The notes: generated from the letters alone by a model not told the origin. DNA of 58,408 bases from Nocardia aobensis NBRC 100429 (GCF_000308375.1 NZ_BAFQ01000291.1:1-58408), one strand, 5' to 3'; shown: positions 33,197 through 42,643, numbered from the stretch's first letter. Numbers and translations are program-made.

Positions 33197-34185
33197 CACG
33201 CGCGGAGCTCGACGCGGCCGGCATCTTCGACCCCGCGTTACGGCAATCGTATCGACTGTGCCGGAAAATCAACGCGCGCCACGGGAAGACGTTCTTCCTC
33301 GCCACCCGGCTGCTGGCCCCCGATCAACGACCTGCCGTCCATGCGCTCTACGGGTTCGCCCGCCGCGCCGACGACATCGTCGACGAGATCGACCCACAGC
33401 GCACCGCCGACCGGTGTAGAAGCGAATTGGACACGCTGGCAACGCGATTCGCCGACGTCGCGATGTCCGGCGACCCGGTGCTCGCGGCGGTGCGGCACAC
33501 CGCCGAAAGCTACCGGATACCCGCCGGCCTGTTTGAGTCCTTTCTGGCTTCCATGCGTATGGATCTGGTCGTCACCGACTACCCGGACCGGGCCGCTCTC
33601 GACCGCTACGTGTACGGGTCGGCCGAGGTCATCGGCTTACAGCTACTGCCGGTCCTGGGCACCGTCGAATCGGAAACGGCCGCAGCCCCGTACGCCGCCG
33701 CACTCGGGAAAGCCTTCCAGCTCACCAATTTCCTGCGCGATATCGACGAAGATCTCGCACGTAACCGCGTCTATCTACCGGCCGACGAATTGGCCGCTCA
33801 CGGCGTCGACCGGGAGTTGCTGGCCTGGTGCCGCCGTCGAGGCCGCATCGAGCCGCGAGTACGACAGGCCCTGATCGCCCAGCACGAGATCACCCGTGAG
33901 ATATACGAATTCGCGCGCGGCGGGATCGAACTCCTGGCCCCGCGATCGCGCCCGTGTGTTGCCGCGGCGTTGACGCTGTATTCCGAAATTCTCGATCGGA
34001 TCGCCGCGGCGGAATTCGAGGTTTTCGGTCGTCGGGCCACCGTCACGACCGCCCGGAAGGCGCACGTCGGCGCTGCCGGCATGGTGCGGGCTTGGCTGGC
34101 TCGCCGATCGTCGCCTCCCGCACCGCGATGGGCGGAAACCGCGCGTCGGGCGTCCACCACCACCGAATCACCCGGCCGGGAGTGA
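33193..34185 (+). CDS. crtB: Phytoene synthase
   Basis: 330 aa. Joins two geranylgeranyl diphosphates into phytoene. The two Asp-rich motifs are YGFARRADDIVDEID and LTNFLRDIDEDLARNRVYLP, with RKINARHGKTFFLATRLL at the start. A tail rich in Ala, Arg and Pro follows the core. It is coupled to the glycosyltransferase upstream; the lycopene cyclase genes follow after 9 bases. The GGPP synthase (crtE) and phytoene desaturase (crtI) are not in this window. Confidence 0.93.
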   Translation: MTRAELDAAGIFDPALRQSYRLCRKINARHGKTFFLATRLLAPDQRPAVHALYGFARRADDIVDEIDPQRTADRCRSELDTLATRFADVAMSGDPVLAAVRHTAESYRIPAGLFESFLASMRMDLVVTDYPDRAALDRYVYGSAEVIGLQLLPVLGTVESETAAAPYAAALGKAFQLTNFLRDIDEDLARNRVYLPADELAAHGVDRELLAWCRRRGRIEPRVRQALIAQHEITREIYEFARGGIELLAPRSRPCVAAALTLYSEILDRIAAAEFEVFGRRATVTTARKAHVGAAGMVRAWLARRSSPPAPRWAETARRASTTTESPGRE

Positions 34186-34194
34186 GGAACCGGC

Positions 34195-34536
34195 ATGGAT
34201 CGATGGCAGTATTTTCTGGTGCTGGCCGCCTGCCTGATCACCACGGCGCCACTGGAATTCCTCGGCTCCGGTGTGTATCGCAGGCCCCGCCGGCTTGCCG
34301 CGGCTCTGACACCGGCTTTGGTGTTCGTCGTCTGGGATCTCATTGCGATCGCCGCCGGAGTCTGGGATTTCTCCGCGCGCTACCTCGTCGGGGTCCGGCT
34401 GCCCGGCGCGATCCCGCTCGAGGAACTGCTGTTTTTCATCGTCATCCCCCTGTGCGGCCTGCTGACCTTCTCCGCGGTCGAAAGGCTGCTGGCCATTCGA
34501 CCGCGCGGCCGTGCCGGAAAGGAAGTGCAGAAATGA
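34195..34536 (+). CDS. crtYc: Lycopene cyclase subunit, CrtYc type
   Basis: 113 aa with three membrane helices. Contains WQYFLVLAACLITTAPLEFLG and RLPGAIPLEELLFFIVIPLCGLL; the conserved PLEELLFF segment marks the heterodimeric (CrtYc/CrtYd) lycopene beta-cyclase of actinobacteria. Its stop overlaps the crtYd start. Confidence 0.9.
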   Translation: MDRWQYFLVLAACLITTAPLEFLGSGVYRRPRRLAAALTPALVFVVWDLIAIAAGVWDFSARYLVGVRLPGAIPLEELLFFIVIPLCGLLTFSAVERLLAIRPRGRAGKEVQK

Positions 34537-34859
34537 CCTTGCACGGAATCGGATACACCGTGCCTGCCGTGTGCGCACTGGTGGTGGTCTGCGCGGCGGA
34601 ATATGTGTGGCTGCGAACCGGACTGTTCCGCCGGCCGGCGTATTGGTTGACGATGATCATCGTGCTCGTCGTCCAGATCCCGGTGGACGGCTGGCTGACC
34701 AAGCTGAACGCGCCGATCGTACGGTACGACACCGACCAGATTCTCGGTCTGCGATTCCCCTGGGATATCCCGGTCGAGGATTTCCTGTTCGGTTTCGCGT
34801 TGGTGACATCGGTTCTGCTGGCCTGGGAACGGGCTCGGCGACGGGAACCCGCACGATGA
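34533..34859 (+). CDS. crtYd: Lycopene cyclase subunit, CrtYd type
   Basis: 108 aa, three membrane helices, ending with ILGLRFPWDIPVEDFLFGFALVT, the counterpart of PLEELLFF in CrtYc. The two proteins together cyclise lycopene ends into beta-rings. Overlaps of 4 bases join it to crtYc and crtU. Confidence 0.9.
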   Translation: MTLHGIGYTVPAVCALVVVCAAEYVWLRTGLFRRPAYWLTMIIVLVVQIPVDGWLTKLNAPIVRYDTDQILGLRFPWDIPVEDFLFGFALVTSVLLAWERARRREPAR

Positions 34860-36433
34860 CACGCCACGCGACGCCCCCAATCGACCAAGCCCGCGACCAT
34901 CGGCGAGTGCACTACCCGGCCGCTGCGGGCCGACGGGATCTCGGGCAGGAAGGGAGAGCGCCCCACGCGGTGGTCGTGGGCGCCGGCATCGCGGGTTTGG
35001 CGGCCGCCACCGGGTTGGCCGAACGTGGCTTCCGAGTCGAGGTGGTCGAACGCGAGCGATACCTCGGCGGTCGGGTGGGCGGCTGGACCCAGCAGCTCGA
35101 CGACGGCACACAGGTCGGCATGAACCGCGGGTTCCACGCCTTCTTCGCCCAGTACTACAATCTGCGTAAACTGTTGGCGCGCAGTGATACTCGCCTGCTT
35201 CGGCTCGACGACTACCCGCTCGTCGACGACCGGGGCCGCCGCGACACCTTCCGCGGGCTCCCCCGGACACCACCGTGGAACGCGCTCGCCTTCGCCCTGC
35301 GCAGTCCGACATTTCGCCTGCGTGACCTCCTGCGCATGGACCCTCGCGCCGCCGCCCCGTTGGCCACGGTCTCGGTGCCGGAAATCTTCGACCGACTCGA
35401 CCACCTGGATGCGGAAACCTTTCTGCGCGCGATCAACTTTCCCGACGCCGCCCGCCATCTCGCCTTCGAAGTATTTTCCCGCAGCTTCTTCATCGAGCCC
35501 GGCCGGATGTCGGCGGCGGAGCTGGCCATGATGTTTCATATCTACTTCCTCGGCTCCAGCGAGGGCCTGTTCTTCGATGTCGCGCGGGACAATTTCGATG
35601 TCGGCCTGTGGACCCCCCTGGCGGAATATCTCCGCGCGACAGGCGTTCCCGGCAGGCCCGGCCGCACGGAGTTCCATACCGGCGTGACGATCGAGCGGAT
35701 AGAACCCCGCGGCGCGGGTTTCCGGGTGATCGACGACAACGACGCCACAGTGGACACCGACGCCGTGGTACTGGCGACCGATGTGGGCGGGCTGAAACGG
35801 CTCGTTTCCGCGTCACCGGAACTGGGCAATACCGAATGGCGTTCACGCGTAACCGAATTGGCTACCGCACCGTCGTTCGCAGTGCAGCGACTGTGGCTCG
35901 ATCGCCCGGTGCGTGCGGATCGACCGAGTTTCCTCGGCACCGGCAATCTCGATCCGCTCGACAACATCAGCGTCGTGCACCGCTACGAGAAGCAGGCCGC
36001 GGCGTGGGCGGCGAAGACCGGCGGTAGCGTCGTCGAATTGCACGCCTATGCGGTGCACGACGGCACAGCCGTTCGCGCCGTCACCGAAAAGCGCCTGCTG
36101 GAGCGGTTGCACGAGATCTACCCCGAAACAGCCCCCGCTCGGATCGTGGGACGAACCACGCTGTGGCGGCAGGACTGCCCTCGCTTCGCCCCCGGAGACT
36201 TCGCGCGCAGACCCGGGGTGACGACACCGCATCCGCAGCTCGTACTCGCGGGAGACGGTATCCGGGTCGATCTTCCGGTGGCCTTGATGGAACGCGCCGC
36301 GACGACCGGATGGATCGCCGCCAACACCCTGCTGGCGCGGTGGGGTGCGGCCGGGCACGATCTGCATACGGTGCCCTCCCGAGGACGGTCATGGGCGTTG
36401 CGCACACTCGCTACGCGCGGGAGGACATCCTGA
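34856..36433 (+). CDS. crtU: Carotenoid desaturase/methylase, CrtU (isorenieratene synthase) type
   Basis: 525 aa FAD-dependent protein. The dinucleotide motif VVVGAGIAGLAAATGLAERGF is preceded by an unusual 40-residue leader. CrtU-like text is GMNRGFHAFFAQYYNLRKLL, AFEVFSRSFFIEPGRMSAAELAMMFH and the C-terminal LAGDGIRVDLPVALMERAATTGW. CrtU turns beta-rings into aromatic phi-rings (chlorobactene, isorenieratene) by desaturation and methyl migration. It sits between the cyclase and a Rieske protein, the usual actinobacterial order, so the pigment made here is probably aromatic. Confidence 0.85.
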   Translation: MTRHATPPIDQARDHRRVHYPAAAGRRDLGQEGRAPHAVVVGAGIAGLAAATGLAERGFRVEVVERERYLGGRVGGWTQQLDDGTQVGMNRGFHAFFAQYYNLRKLLARSDTRLLRLDDYPLVDDRGRRDTFRGLPRTPPWNALAFALRSPTFRLRDLLRMDPRAAAPLATVSVPEIFDRLDHLDAETFLRAINFPDAARHLAFEVFSRSFFIEPGRMSAAELAMMFHIYFLGSSEGLFFDVARDNFDVGLWTPLAEYLRATGVPGRPGRTEFHTGVTIERIEPRGAGFRVIDDNDATVDTDAVVLATDVGGLKRLVSASPELGNTEWRSRVTELATAPSFAVQRLWLDRPVRADRPSFLGTGNLDPLDNISVVHRYEKQAAAWAAKTGGSVVELHAYAVHDGTAVRAVTEKRLLERLHEIYPETAPARIVGRTTLWRQDCPRFAPGDFARRPGVTTPHPQLVLAGDGIRVDLPVALMERAATTGWIAANTLLARWGAAGHDLHTVPSRGRSWALRTLATRGRTS

Positions 36434-37470
36434 TGAGCACCGGTCCCGAGCCGTCCCGGCGATCCGGACGCTCTCCCCTGCAACGGTTCTCCGCCGAACA
36501 ATGGGGACAACAGAAGCCCACCTACCGCGACGCGAACCCCGCGTTGATCGGTGCCGTGCTGCGGTGGTCGCAGCAGCGGCCTTCGGGGAATTGGTACGCC
36601 TTCGCCGCCAGCCGCAGCATTCGCCGCGACCGGCCCTACGGCACCACCGTCGGCGGGGTCGAGATCGTGGCGTGGCGCGACGGGGACAACACACTGCACG
36701 TGGGCCCCGGAGCATGCCCTCATCTGGGCGCCGACCTGGCGACCGCGCGAGTCGACGATGCCACGCTGATCTGCCGGTGGCACGGTATGCGGGTCGGCGA
36801 CAACGGATCCGCGCGCTGGTGTCCGTTCCCCAGTCACGACGACGGTGTGCTGGCCTGGGTGCGGTTGGACGCGCTCGGTGAGGAAACCCCGACCGACGCA
36901 CCGATACTCGGCGCCCGACCCGCCGACTGCACCGTGCACGCGGTCACCCGCCTGATCGGGGTATGCGAACCGGCCGACATCATCGCCAACCGGCTCGACC
37001 CCTGGCACGGCGCCTGGTTCCATCCCTATTCGTTCGCCCGCCTGCACGTGACCCGGACACCGCCGCGCACCGGAATCACCGCGGACAACCACCGGTTCGT
37101 TCTGGCGGTCACCTTCCGAGTAGCCCGCGGCATCGGCGTACCCGTCGAGGCCGAGTTCACCAGCCCGGATCCACGCACGATCGTGATGCGGATCGTGTCC
37201 GGCGAAGGGGTGGGCAGCGTCGTCGAAACCCACGCCACGCCACTGAGTCCCGGCTCCGACGGCCTGCCCCGCACCGCCGTCGTCGAAGCCGTCGTGGCCG
37301 ACTCCGAACGTCCGGGTTTCCGGTATGCGCGCCGGGCGACGCCATTGCTGCGACCGTTCATGAACTACGCGATGCGGCGCCTGTGGCGCGATGACCTCGC
37401 CTACGCCGAGCGCCGCTACCATCTGCGCCGATCGAAGTCATCGACCCGGCCGCCGCAACCACATGCGTGA
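36433..37470 (+). CDS. Rieske [2Fe-2S] protein, DUF5914 type, carotenoid-associated
   Basis: 345 aa. Rieske ligands are in GACPHLGADL and LICRWHGMRV (CxH and CxxH separated by 16 residues). The remainder resembles the substrate-binding half of ring oxygenases without the classical mononuclear iron motif; NRLDPWHGAWFHPYSF offers candidate His/Asp ligands. Start ATG 36433 overlaps the crtU stop (TGATG). Position suggests it assists CrtU or oxygenates the end group. A tRNA-like or other feature does not follow; the operon ends here. Confidence 0.82.
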   Translation: MSTGPEPSRRSGRSPLQRFSAEQWGQQKPTYRDANPALIGAVLRWSQQRPSGNWYAFAASRSIRRDRPYGTTVGGVEIVAWRDGDNTLHVGPGACPHLGADLATARVDDATLICRWHGMRVGDNGSARWCPFPSHDDGVLAWVRLDALGEETPTDAPILGARPADCTVHAVTRLIGVCEPADIIANRLDPWHGAWFHPYSFARLHVTRTPPRTGITADNHRFVLAVTFRVARGIGVPVEAEFTSPDPRTIVMRIVSGEGVGSVVETHATPLSPGSDGLPRTAVVEAVVADSERPGFRYARRATPLLRPFMNYAMRRLWRDDLAYAERRYHLRRSKSSTRPPQPHA

Positions 37471-37592
37471 CGATCACGGCCTGCGGCAGCTTCACCCCGA
37501 CTCACCGCGATGTCACAGTCCGCGGGTCTGCTCCGTCGACTCTGTAGCAGGCACCACCGGGTGCCGCACCCGCCGAAACCTACGGAGCTCCG

Positions 37593-38090
37593 ATGACCGC
37601 TTCCGCGCAGACCGCCCCCGTCCTCGTACGTGCCGATGAGGCCGAGAACCTCCAGGACGGCGCGCTGAGCCTGATCACCCTGCTCGCCGACGCCGGACAG
37701 ACCGGCGGCGCGCTGACCGCCAACAAGGCGACCCTGCGCAAGGGCTCCCCCGGCGCGCCGGCCCATTTCCACACCGCCGCGACCGAAATGTTCCTGGTGC
37801 TGAACGGATCCGTGCGGATCCTTCTGGGCGAGAACATCGTTCGTCTCGAACAAGGTGACTTCCTGACGGTGCCGCCCACAGTCCCCCACGCATTCGCCCC
37901 GGCCGCGGGGACCGATGCCGAACTGCTCGTGGTCTTCACTCCTGGATTGCACCGGTTCGACTACTACCGGCTGCTCGAACGGGTTCATCGCGGCGAGGCG
38001 AGCGTCGAAGAAATCCAGGCGAGCTCGCAACGCTACGACAACCACTACGTCGACAGCCCCGTCTGGCGAAATGAGCTCGCCGACGCCTGA
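37593..38090 (+). CDS. Cupin-domain protein
   Basis: 165 aa single-domain cupin. Metal motif 1 is PAHFHTAATEMFLVLNGSVRILLGE (His, His, Glu) and motif 2 is LTVPPTVPHAFAPAAG. The C-terminal helix includes YDNHYVDSPVW. Members of this group are often quercetinase-like or mere metal-binding proteins; no reaction can be assigned. Single gene, followed by a terminator hairpin. Confidence 0.85.
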   Translation: MTASAQTAPVLVRADEAENLQDGALSLITLLADAGQTGGALTANKATLRKGSPGAPAHFHTAATEMFLVLNGSVRILLGENIVRLEQGDFLTVPPTVPHAFAPAAGTDAELLVVFTPGLHRFDYYRLLERVHRGEASVEEIQASSQRYDNHYVDSPVWRNELADA

Positions 38091-38123
38091 GCATCCGCGA
38101 AGCCGCCGCGTTTCGGCAAAAGA

Positions 38124-38154
38124 GGGGCCCGGCGGCACGGATCCGCCGGGTCCC
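38124..38154 (+). terminator. GC-rich terminator hairpin after the cupin gene
   Basis: CCCGGCGG (38128-38135) pairs with CCGCCGGG (38143-38150); four more base pairs (one wobble) extend the stem to 12 bp around a 7-base loop. It sits 34 bases after the cupin stop and may also serve the convergent hydrolase gene. Confidence 0.65.
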
Positions 38155-38256
38155 TCACTGTGGTGGAGCGCCACGATATCGCACGCATGTTGGGCCGGCC
38201 AGACCTCCGCCGCCCAGGGCGATGCCTCTATCGGTTACCGGTGACAGCTGCGCGGT

Positions 38257-39114
38257 CTACACGACCGCGGGGCGGCGGGCGGCGTTCGCGTCGATGGCTG
38301 TCACGATCTCGTCGAGCAGCGGGGCGGGCAGGTCGTGGCCCATCGCCGCCAACGGCAGATAGGTCGATCCGGGGACCGCCGCGTGGGTCGCTTCGCCGCC
38401 GGCGATCGTGATGAGCGAATCCTCGGCGCCGTGGATGACCAGGGTCGGCACCTGCAGCGCGCGCAGGCGCTCGGTGCGGTCCGGGGCCATCAGGGCCGCC
38501 GACATCTGGCGGAACGGTCCGTCGGGGTGGCGACCGCGTGCACGGTCGTATGCCAGGGTCGCGACGGCGTAGCGACGCTCGCGTTCGCTGGCGGCGTAGG
38601 TCTTCGAGCCGATGAGGGCGTACAGGGCAACGATCTGCTCGATCGCTTCCTCGCGATCGGGGGGCAGAGGCTCGAGCATCTCCTCGCGTACGTCGTCGCT
38701 GGGAGCACCGATGCTGGAGTGTGGCGTACTCATGATCGAGCACAGCGACCATACCCGCTCGGGATGCTGGATCGCGAGGAGCTGGGCAACCATTCCGCCC
38801 AGTGAAGCGCCCACCACGTGAGCCTTCTCGATCCCGAGGTGATCGAGCAGTTCGACGGTGTCGCTCGCGATCGCTTGCAAGAAGTACGGGCCCGGCGTGG
38901 CCGTCCACTCGGTGAGACCGCTGTCGCGGTTGTCGGGGCGGATCACGCGGTAGCCGCGGACGCCGAGGTTTTCGACGATTTCCTGGGGCCAATGAATCAA
39001 CTGCGAGTTCAGACCCATGATCAGCAACAGCGGTTCCCCTGCCGGGTCACCCTCGTCGCGGTAACACATGGTGACCTTGGACAGGCCGGCGAATCTGTCG
39101 ATCGCATCGCTCAT
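38257..39114 (-). CDS. Alpha/beta hydrolase (esterase/haloperoxidase-like)
   Basis: 285 aa. PLLLIMGLNSQLIHWPQ gives the oxyanion region; nucleophilic Ser is in HVVGASLGGMVAQLLA, the acid in VIHGAEDSLIT and the His in AAMGHDLPAPL. The NSQLIHWP segment and RDSGLTEW recall the aclacinomycin methylesterase RdmC-like branch. Start ATG 39114. It stands alone, so a metabolic role cannot be inferred. Confidence 0.85.
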   Translation of the reverse strand: MSDAIDRFAGLSKVTMCYRDEGDPAGEPLLLIMGLNSQLIHWPQEIVENLGVRGYRVIRPDNRDSGLTEWTATPGPYFLQAIASDTVELLDHLGIEKAHVVGASLGGMVAQLLAIQHPERVWSLCSIMSTPHSSIGAPSDDVREEMLEPLPPDREEAIEQIVALYALIGSKTYAASERERRYAVATLAYDRARGRHPDGPFRQMSAALMAPDRTERLRALQVPTLVIHGAEDSLITIAGGEATHAAVPGSTYLPLAAMGHDLPAPLLDEIVTAIDANAARRPAVV

Positions 39115-39402
39115 GACAAACCTCCCGAAGTTGTGGACGACCATGGCAAACGCGGAGCTTGCAGGACGAGCTGCACTCGGGTGTTCGTGAATCGGAGAAT
39201 CGCGATGGTCCACTTCGACGATCGGAACCGCCACCGCCTCTCCATGATTACCCACGGCAGCGTTGCGGCGCAACGATTCCGCAAGCGTCCACGAAATCGG
39301 CTCCGCGGGCGAGCCCCCTTCACGGTGCAGCGCCGACTCGGACCGTGCGTCGTCGCAGGCGGAGAATGAACAGGAAACGACCGAACGACCGTGGAGGGCC
39401 CT

Positions 39403-39636
39403 ATGACCAGCGATCAGCCTCCTGAGTTCGACGGGAAGTGCGCCTTCGCCGTCAGTGTCGCCGGTGTCGAACGAGCGCCGACCGGCAAGTCGAAGTACAC
39501 CGTGGTCGAGGACGGCAAGACCTATGTCTTCAGCGGCGCGGTACCCAAACTGCTGTTCCGGCTTCTACCGGGCAGTGTCCGGCGGGCGCAGGCACGCTGG
39601 GCGGCCGGACCGACCGGCGAGACCGGTTCGGTGTGA
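39403..39636 (+). CDS. Small YHS-like protein of unknown function
   Basis: 77 aa. Reads FDGKCAFAVSVAG and, after a short loop, KYTVVEDGKTYVFSGAVPKLLF, which resembles the YHS metal-binding fold but with only one Cys. ATG 39403 has GGAGGG six bases upstream. Its stop overlaps the GNAT start (GTGA), so the two are translated together. Confidence 0.7.
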   Translation: MTSDQPPEFDGKCAFAVSVAGVERAPTGKSKYTVVEDGKTYVFSGAVPKLLFRLLPGSVRRAQARWAAGPTGETGSV

Positions 39637-40076
39637 GGATCGCTGCGGCACGCGCCGAAGATTTCGACGGATTGTTCGCGCTCGTCGTGGCCTTCTACGC
39701 CGAGGGCGGGTTCACTACGCCCGACAGCGTGTTACGCCGAAACCTTTTGTCGCTGACCGAATCCGACACGGCCAGGGTCTGCGTCGCCGACAACGACGAT
39801 CGTCTGCTCGGCTTCGCGGTCACCACGACCAGCTTCGGCTTGGAACACGGGCTCATCGCCGAGCTGGAGGACCTCTATGTGATTCCGGCGGCACGGCGCC
39901 ACGGTGTCGCCACGGCCCTGATCGACGACGGTGCCACGTGGGCGCGAACCCGCGGGTGCCACCACCTCGAACTCGTCATCGCACCCACCGGCCGCGACGA
40001 CGCCCACCTGGACGGTTTCTACCGATCACGAGGCTTCCACGACGACGGACGCCGGCTCCTGACCCGGGAACTCTGA
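39633..40076 (+). CDS. GNAT-family N-acetyltransferase
   Basis: 147 aa. The acetyl-CoA-binding motif A reads LYVIPAARRHGVATALIDDGATWA, followed by HLELVIAPTGRDDAHLDGFYRSRGF. Start GTG 39633 overlaps the stop of the YHS-like gene. The acceptor is unknown. Confidence 0.85.
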   Translation: MRIAAARAEDFDGLFALVVAFYAEGGFTTPDSVLRRNLLSLTESDTARVCVADNDDRLLGFAVTTTSFGLEHGLIAELEDLYVIPAARRHGVATALIDDGATWARTRGCHHLELVIAPTGRDDAHLDGFYRSRGFHDDGRRLLTREL

Positions 40077-40352
40077 CCACCTCACCTGCACGGCAGCGGC
40101 CCGTTCGCCCGCTCTCGGCTACCTCGCAGTCCGGCGCGGCGTCGAACCGGGCTTCCGGCCGGGGCGCCGACAGCGAAGGTGCCGATGCCGGCGAATCACC
40201 GCGCCGTTGCGATTCCCACCGGCCGCCAGGGGCGGTTCAGCGGCGGCAGGTGAACCGTTGCGGCACAACAACATACGAGGTGCTCGGTCGAACCGGAGCA
40301 GCGGCGCTGATGCCTGGTTGCACCGTCGCGTCCGAAAGGCGATTCTGGAGGA

Positions 40353-40787
40353 GTGCGAGCCCGTGACGTGGAGATCGGGCACACCTACGTGGTCCTGGTC
40401 CCCCACCGACTACCGATCGCCCGCTACCCCGAACGCGAGCTACCGGGCACACCGATATGGGTCGCCGGGCTTCTGGCCGGCGCCCGCTTCCGGCTCACCG
40501 TGACCAGCGTCGACCGCGACACCGACCCAGCGACCGCCGAAGGGCTTCGGCTCATCGAACGCGCCCACACCGACATCGCGCTCACCTCCGGCCAGGCGGC
40601 CGACCTCGGCCTGCCCGCCGGCCAGGGCTACCGAGTGGTGGGAATGCTGGTCGACCGCACCGGCCGCCCGGCCCGCGTGCCGTCCCTCGAGACCATCCGG
40701 GTGCCGGTCCGGTGGCTGTACCCGGCCGAAGATCCACGCCTGCTGGCCAAACCCCACCGCGACGCCGACCTATGGCCCTTCATCTGA
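40353..40787 (+). CDS. Hypothetical protein
   Basis: 144 aa, not recognised. The N-terminal DVEIGHTYVVLVPHRLPIARYP and the central GARFRLTVTSVDRDTDP look like a small beta-rich domain. The end reads VRWLYPAEDPRLLAKPHRDADLWPF. There is no signal peptide or membrane segment. GGAGG lies almost directly against the GTG start, so GTG 40368 is a possible alternative. Codon usage is typical of a real gene (third-position GC high). Confidence 0.6.
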   Translation: MRARDVEIGHTYVVLVPHRLPIARYPERELPGTPIWVAGLLAGARFRLTVTSVDRDTDPATAEGLRLIERAHTDIALTSGQAADLGLPAGQGYRVVGMLVDRTGRPARVPSLETIRVPVRWLYPAEDPRLLAKPHRDADLWPFI

Positions 40788-41084
40788 ACCACACCGCGCC
40801 TGGACCTCATCGAGCAGGTCGGTGTCGGTACACGACTGAGCGAGAAGGGCTTTCGTACCGCGCGTCCGCAAACGGGCGATAGAAGCTGCCTTCGACCATC
40901 GCCGCCGCAACCACATCGTTGGCCGACAGCCCGGCAGTCCCGCCCTACGCCACGGGTCTTCTCGACGGCCCGACACCGGTCGTCGTCTCGAGATATGGCC
41001 GGAACGGACACCGATGATTTTCGGGGTGCGCTCGCCTCTGCATAGGTAGGACGTGATCGACATGAACAACGGAAAGAGGAAGTT

Positions 41085-41876
41085 ATGTTGCTGCAAGGCA
41101 AGAACGTCGTTGTCTACGGCGCGGGTGGCGCGGTCGGCAGCGCGGTGGCCCGCGCATTCGCCGACGAGGGCGCCAGGGTGTTTCTGACCGCGCGCACTCT
41201 CGACGTCGTCGATACCGTCGCGAAGGAGATCACAGTGGCGGGCGGCGCGGCCGAGACCGACGTGGTGGACGCGGGAGACGAGAAGGCGGTCACCGACCAC
41301 CTGGCTGCCGTCGTCGCCGACGCGGGCAGCGTCGACGTGTCGTTCAACGCGATCGGAATCTCACCGCGCGACCTGCAGGGAATCCCGCTCACCGAATTGC
41401 CGGTCGAGAATTTCCTGCGCCCGATCACGACGTACACCCGGGCTCATTTCGTGACCGCTAAATCCGCCGCGCGGCACATGATCGCCCAGCGGTCGGGGGT
41501 GATCATGATGAACACACCCGAACCGGCCCGCCTGCCGCTGCCTCTCGTCGGGGGCATGAGCGTCGGCTGGGCCGCGATGGAAGGTCTCAACCGGGCCCTG
41601 TCGGCCGAATGGGCTCAGCACGGCGTGCGCACGATCTGCCTGCGCACCACCGGCATGCCGGAAACACCGGTCATCCACACCGTGTACGGGCTGCACGCCG
41701 ACGCCATCGGTATCACGAAGGACCAGATGATCGCGGCCGCAGGCGCGATGACCCATCGCAAGCGTCTGACCGCATTGTCCGAACTCACGGCTGCGGCAGT
41801 ATTCCTCGCCTCCGACCGGGCCTCGGCGATGACGGGCACCGTCGCCAACCTGACCGGCGGAATCATCGTCGACTGA
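41085..41876 (+). CDS. SDR-family protein lacking the usual catalytic Tyr/Lys
   Basis: 263 aa Rossmann-fold protein with NAD(P) motif YGAGGAVGSAVARAFADEG (TGxxxGxG variant) and FNAIGIS instead of NNAG. Where classical SDRs have YxASK, this one reads MSVGWAAMEGLNRAL, with Met for Tyr and Trp for Lys. The rest of the fold and the C-terminal VFLASDRASAMTGTVANLTGG are normal. It may be a non-catalytic or mechanistically different member. GGAAAGAGGAAG precedes ATG 41085. It is followed 59 bp later by the hypothetical gene and the sigma factor. Confidence 0.82.
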   Translation: MLLQGKNVVVYGAGGAVGSAVARAFADEGARVFLTARTLDVVDTVAKEITVAGGAAETDVVDAGDEKAVTDHLAAVVADAGSVDVSFNAIGISPRDLQGIPLTELPVENFLRPITTYTRAHFVTAKSAARHMIAQRSGVIMMNTPEPARLPLPLVGGMSVGWAAMEGLNRALSAEWAQHGVRTICLRTTGMPETPVIHTVYGLHADAIGITKDQMIAAAGAMTHRKRLTALSELTAAAVFLASDRASAMTGTVANLTGGIIVD

Positions 41877-41935
41877 CCTCAACCGCCCCGACCACCATGC
41901 CGATGCCGGGGCGGGTCATCGGAGGAGCACATGCA

Positions 41936-42643
41936 ATGAACGAGCTACTGGCGCACGCCGTCGCCGCGCACGGCGGCATGGATCGATGGAACCGGCTCGA
42001 CACGATCGTCGTCGACGCCGCTATCACGGGGGCATTCTGGCAGATCAAGGGACAAGGAGAAACCCTGCGGAACGTCCGCGTCGAGGTGGACACCACGCGG
42101 GAGCGGTTGACGATGGACTTCGTCGGCCAGGACCGCAGATCGGTCTTCGAACCCGACCGTGTCGTCGTGCAGCAGCCGATCGGCACGGTTGTCGCAACGC
42201 GCGACGACCCGGAGCGGTCGTTCGAAGGCCACCAGTTCGAAACACCATGGGACGACCTACATCTCGCCTATTTCACCGGCGAAGCAGTCTGGACATATCT
42301 GAATACGCCGTTCCTGTTCACCTGGCCGGGGTTCGTGTGCGAGGAGATCGCCCCCATCGAAGCCGACGGCGAAATATGGCGGCGACTTCGCGTGACATTC
42401 CCCGATCACATCAAGAGCCACACCCGCACGCAGGTGTTCTGCTTCGGCCCGGACGGGTTGCTGCGCCGCCACGACTTCACCATCGACATCGTCGGCCGGA
42501 CCGTCGAGTCGCAGCTGTATGCCGGCGACTACCGCACCATCGACGGCGTCGTCATCCCCGCCACCCGGCGCGCCTACGCCCCGATGGGCGACGACCGGAT
42601 CGTCTTCGTCGCCATCGACATGGCCGACATCGTCGTCCGCTGA
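41936..42643 (+). CDS. Hypothetical protein, possible lipoprotein-carrier-like fold
   Basis: 235 aa, no certain family. HAVAAHGGMDRWNRLDTIVVDA at the start is typical of proteins annotated as hypothetical with a LolA/LppX-like beta barrel (a ligand-binding half barrel), but without a signal peptide. It contains alternating beta-rich text with Tyr/Trp. ATG 41936 follows GGAGGAG. It is placed between the odd SDR and the sigma factor gene, all on one strand with short gaps, suggesting one unit. Confidence 0.7.
   Translation: MNELLAHAVAAHGGMDRWNRLDTIVVDAAITGAFWQIKGQGETLRNVRVEVDTTRERLTMDFVGQDRRSVFEPDRVVVQQPIGTVVATRDDPERSFEGHQFETPWDDLHLAYFTGEAVWTYLNTPFLFTWPGFVCEEIAPIEADGEIWRRLRVTFPDHIKSHTRTQVFCFGPDGLLRRHDFTIDIVGRTVESQLYAGDYRTIDGVVIPATRRAYAPMGDDRIVFVAIDMADIVVR

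Noticed and set aside
40770..41084. Minus-strand frame between the hypothetical gene and the odd SDR
   Set aside because: It runs antisense into the SDR gene, and the remaining part shows no similarity or start signal.
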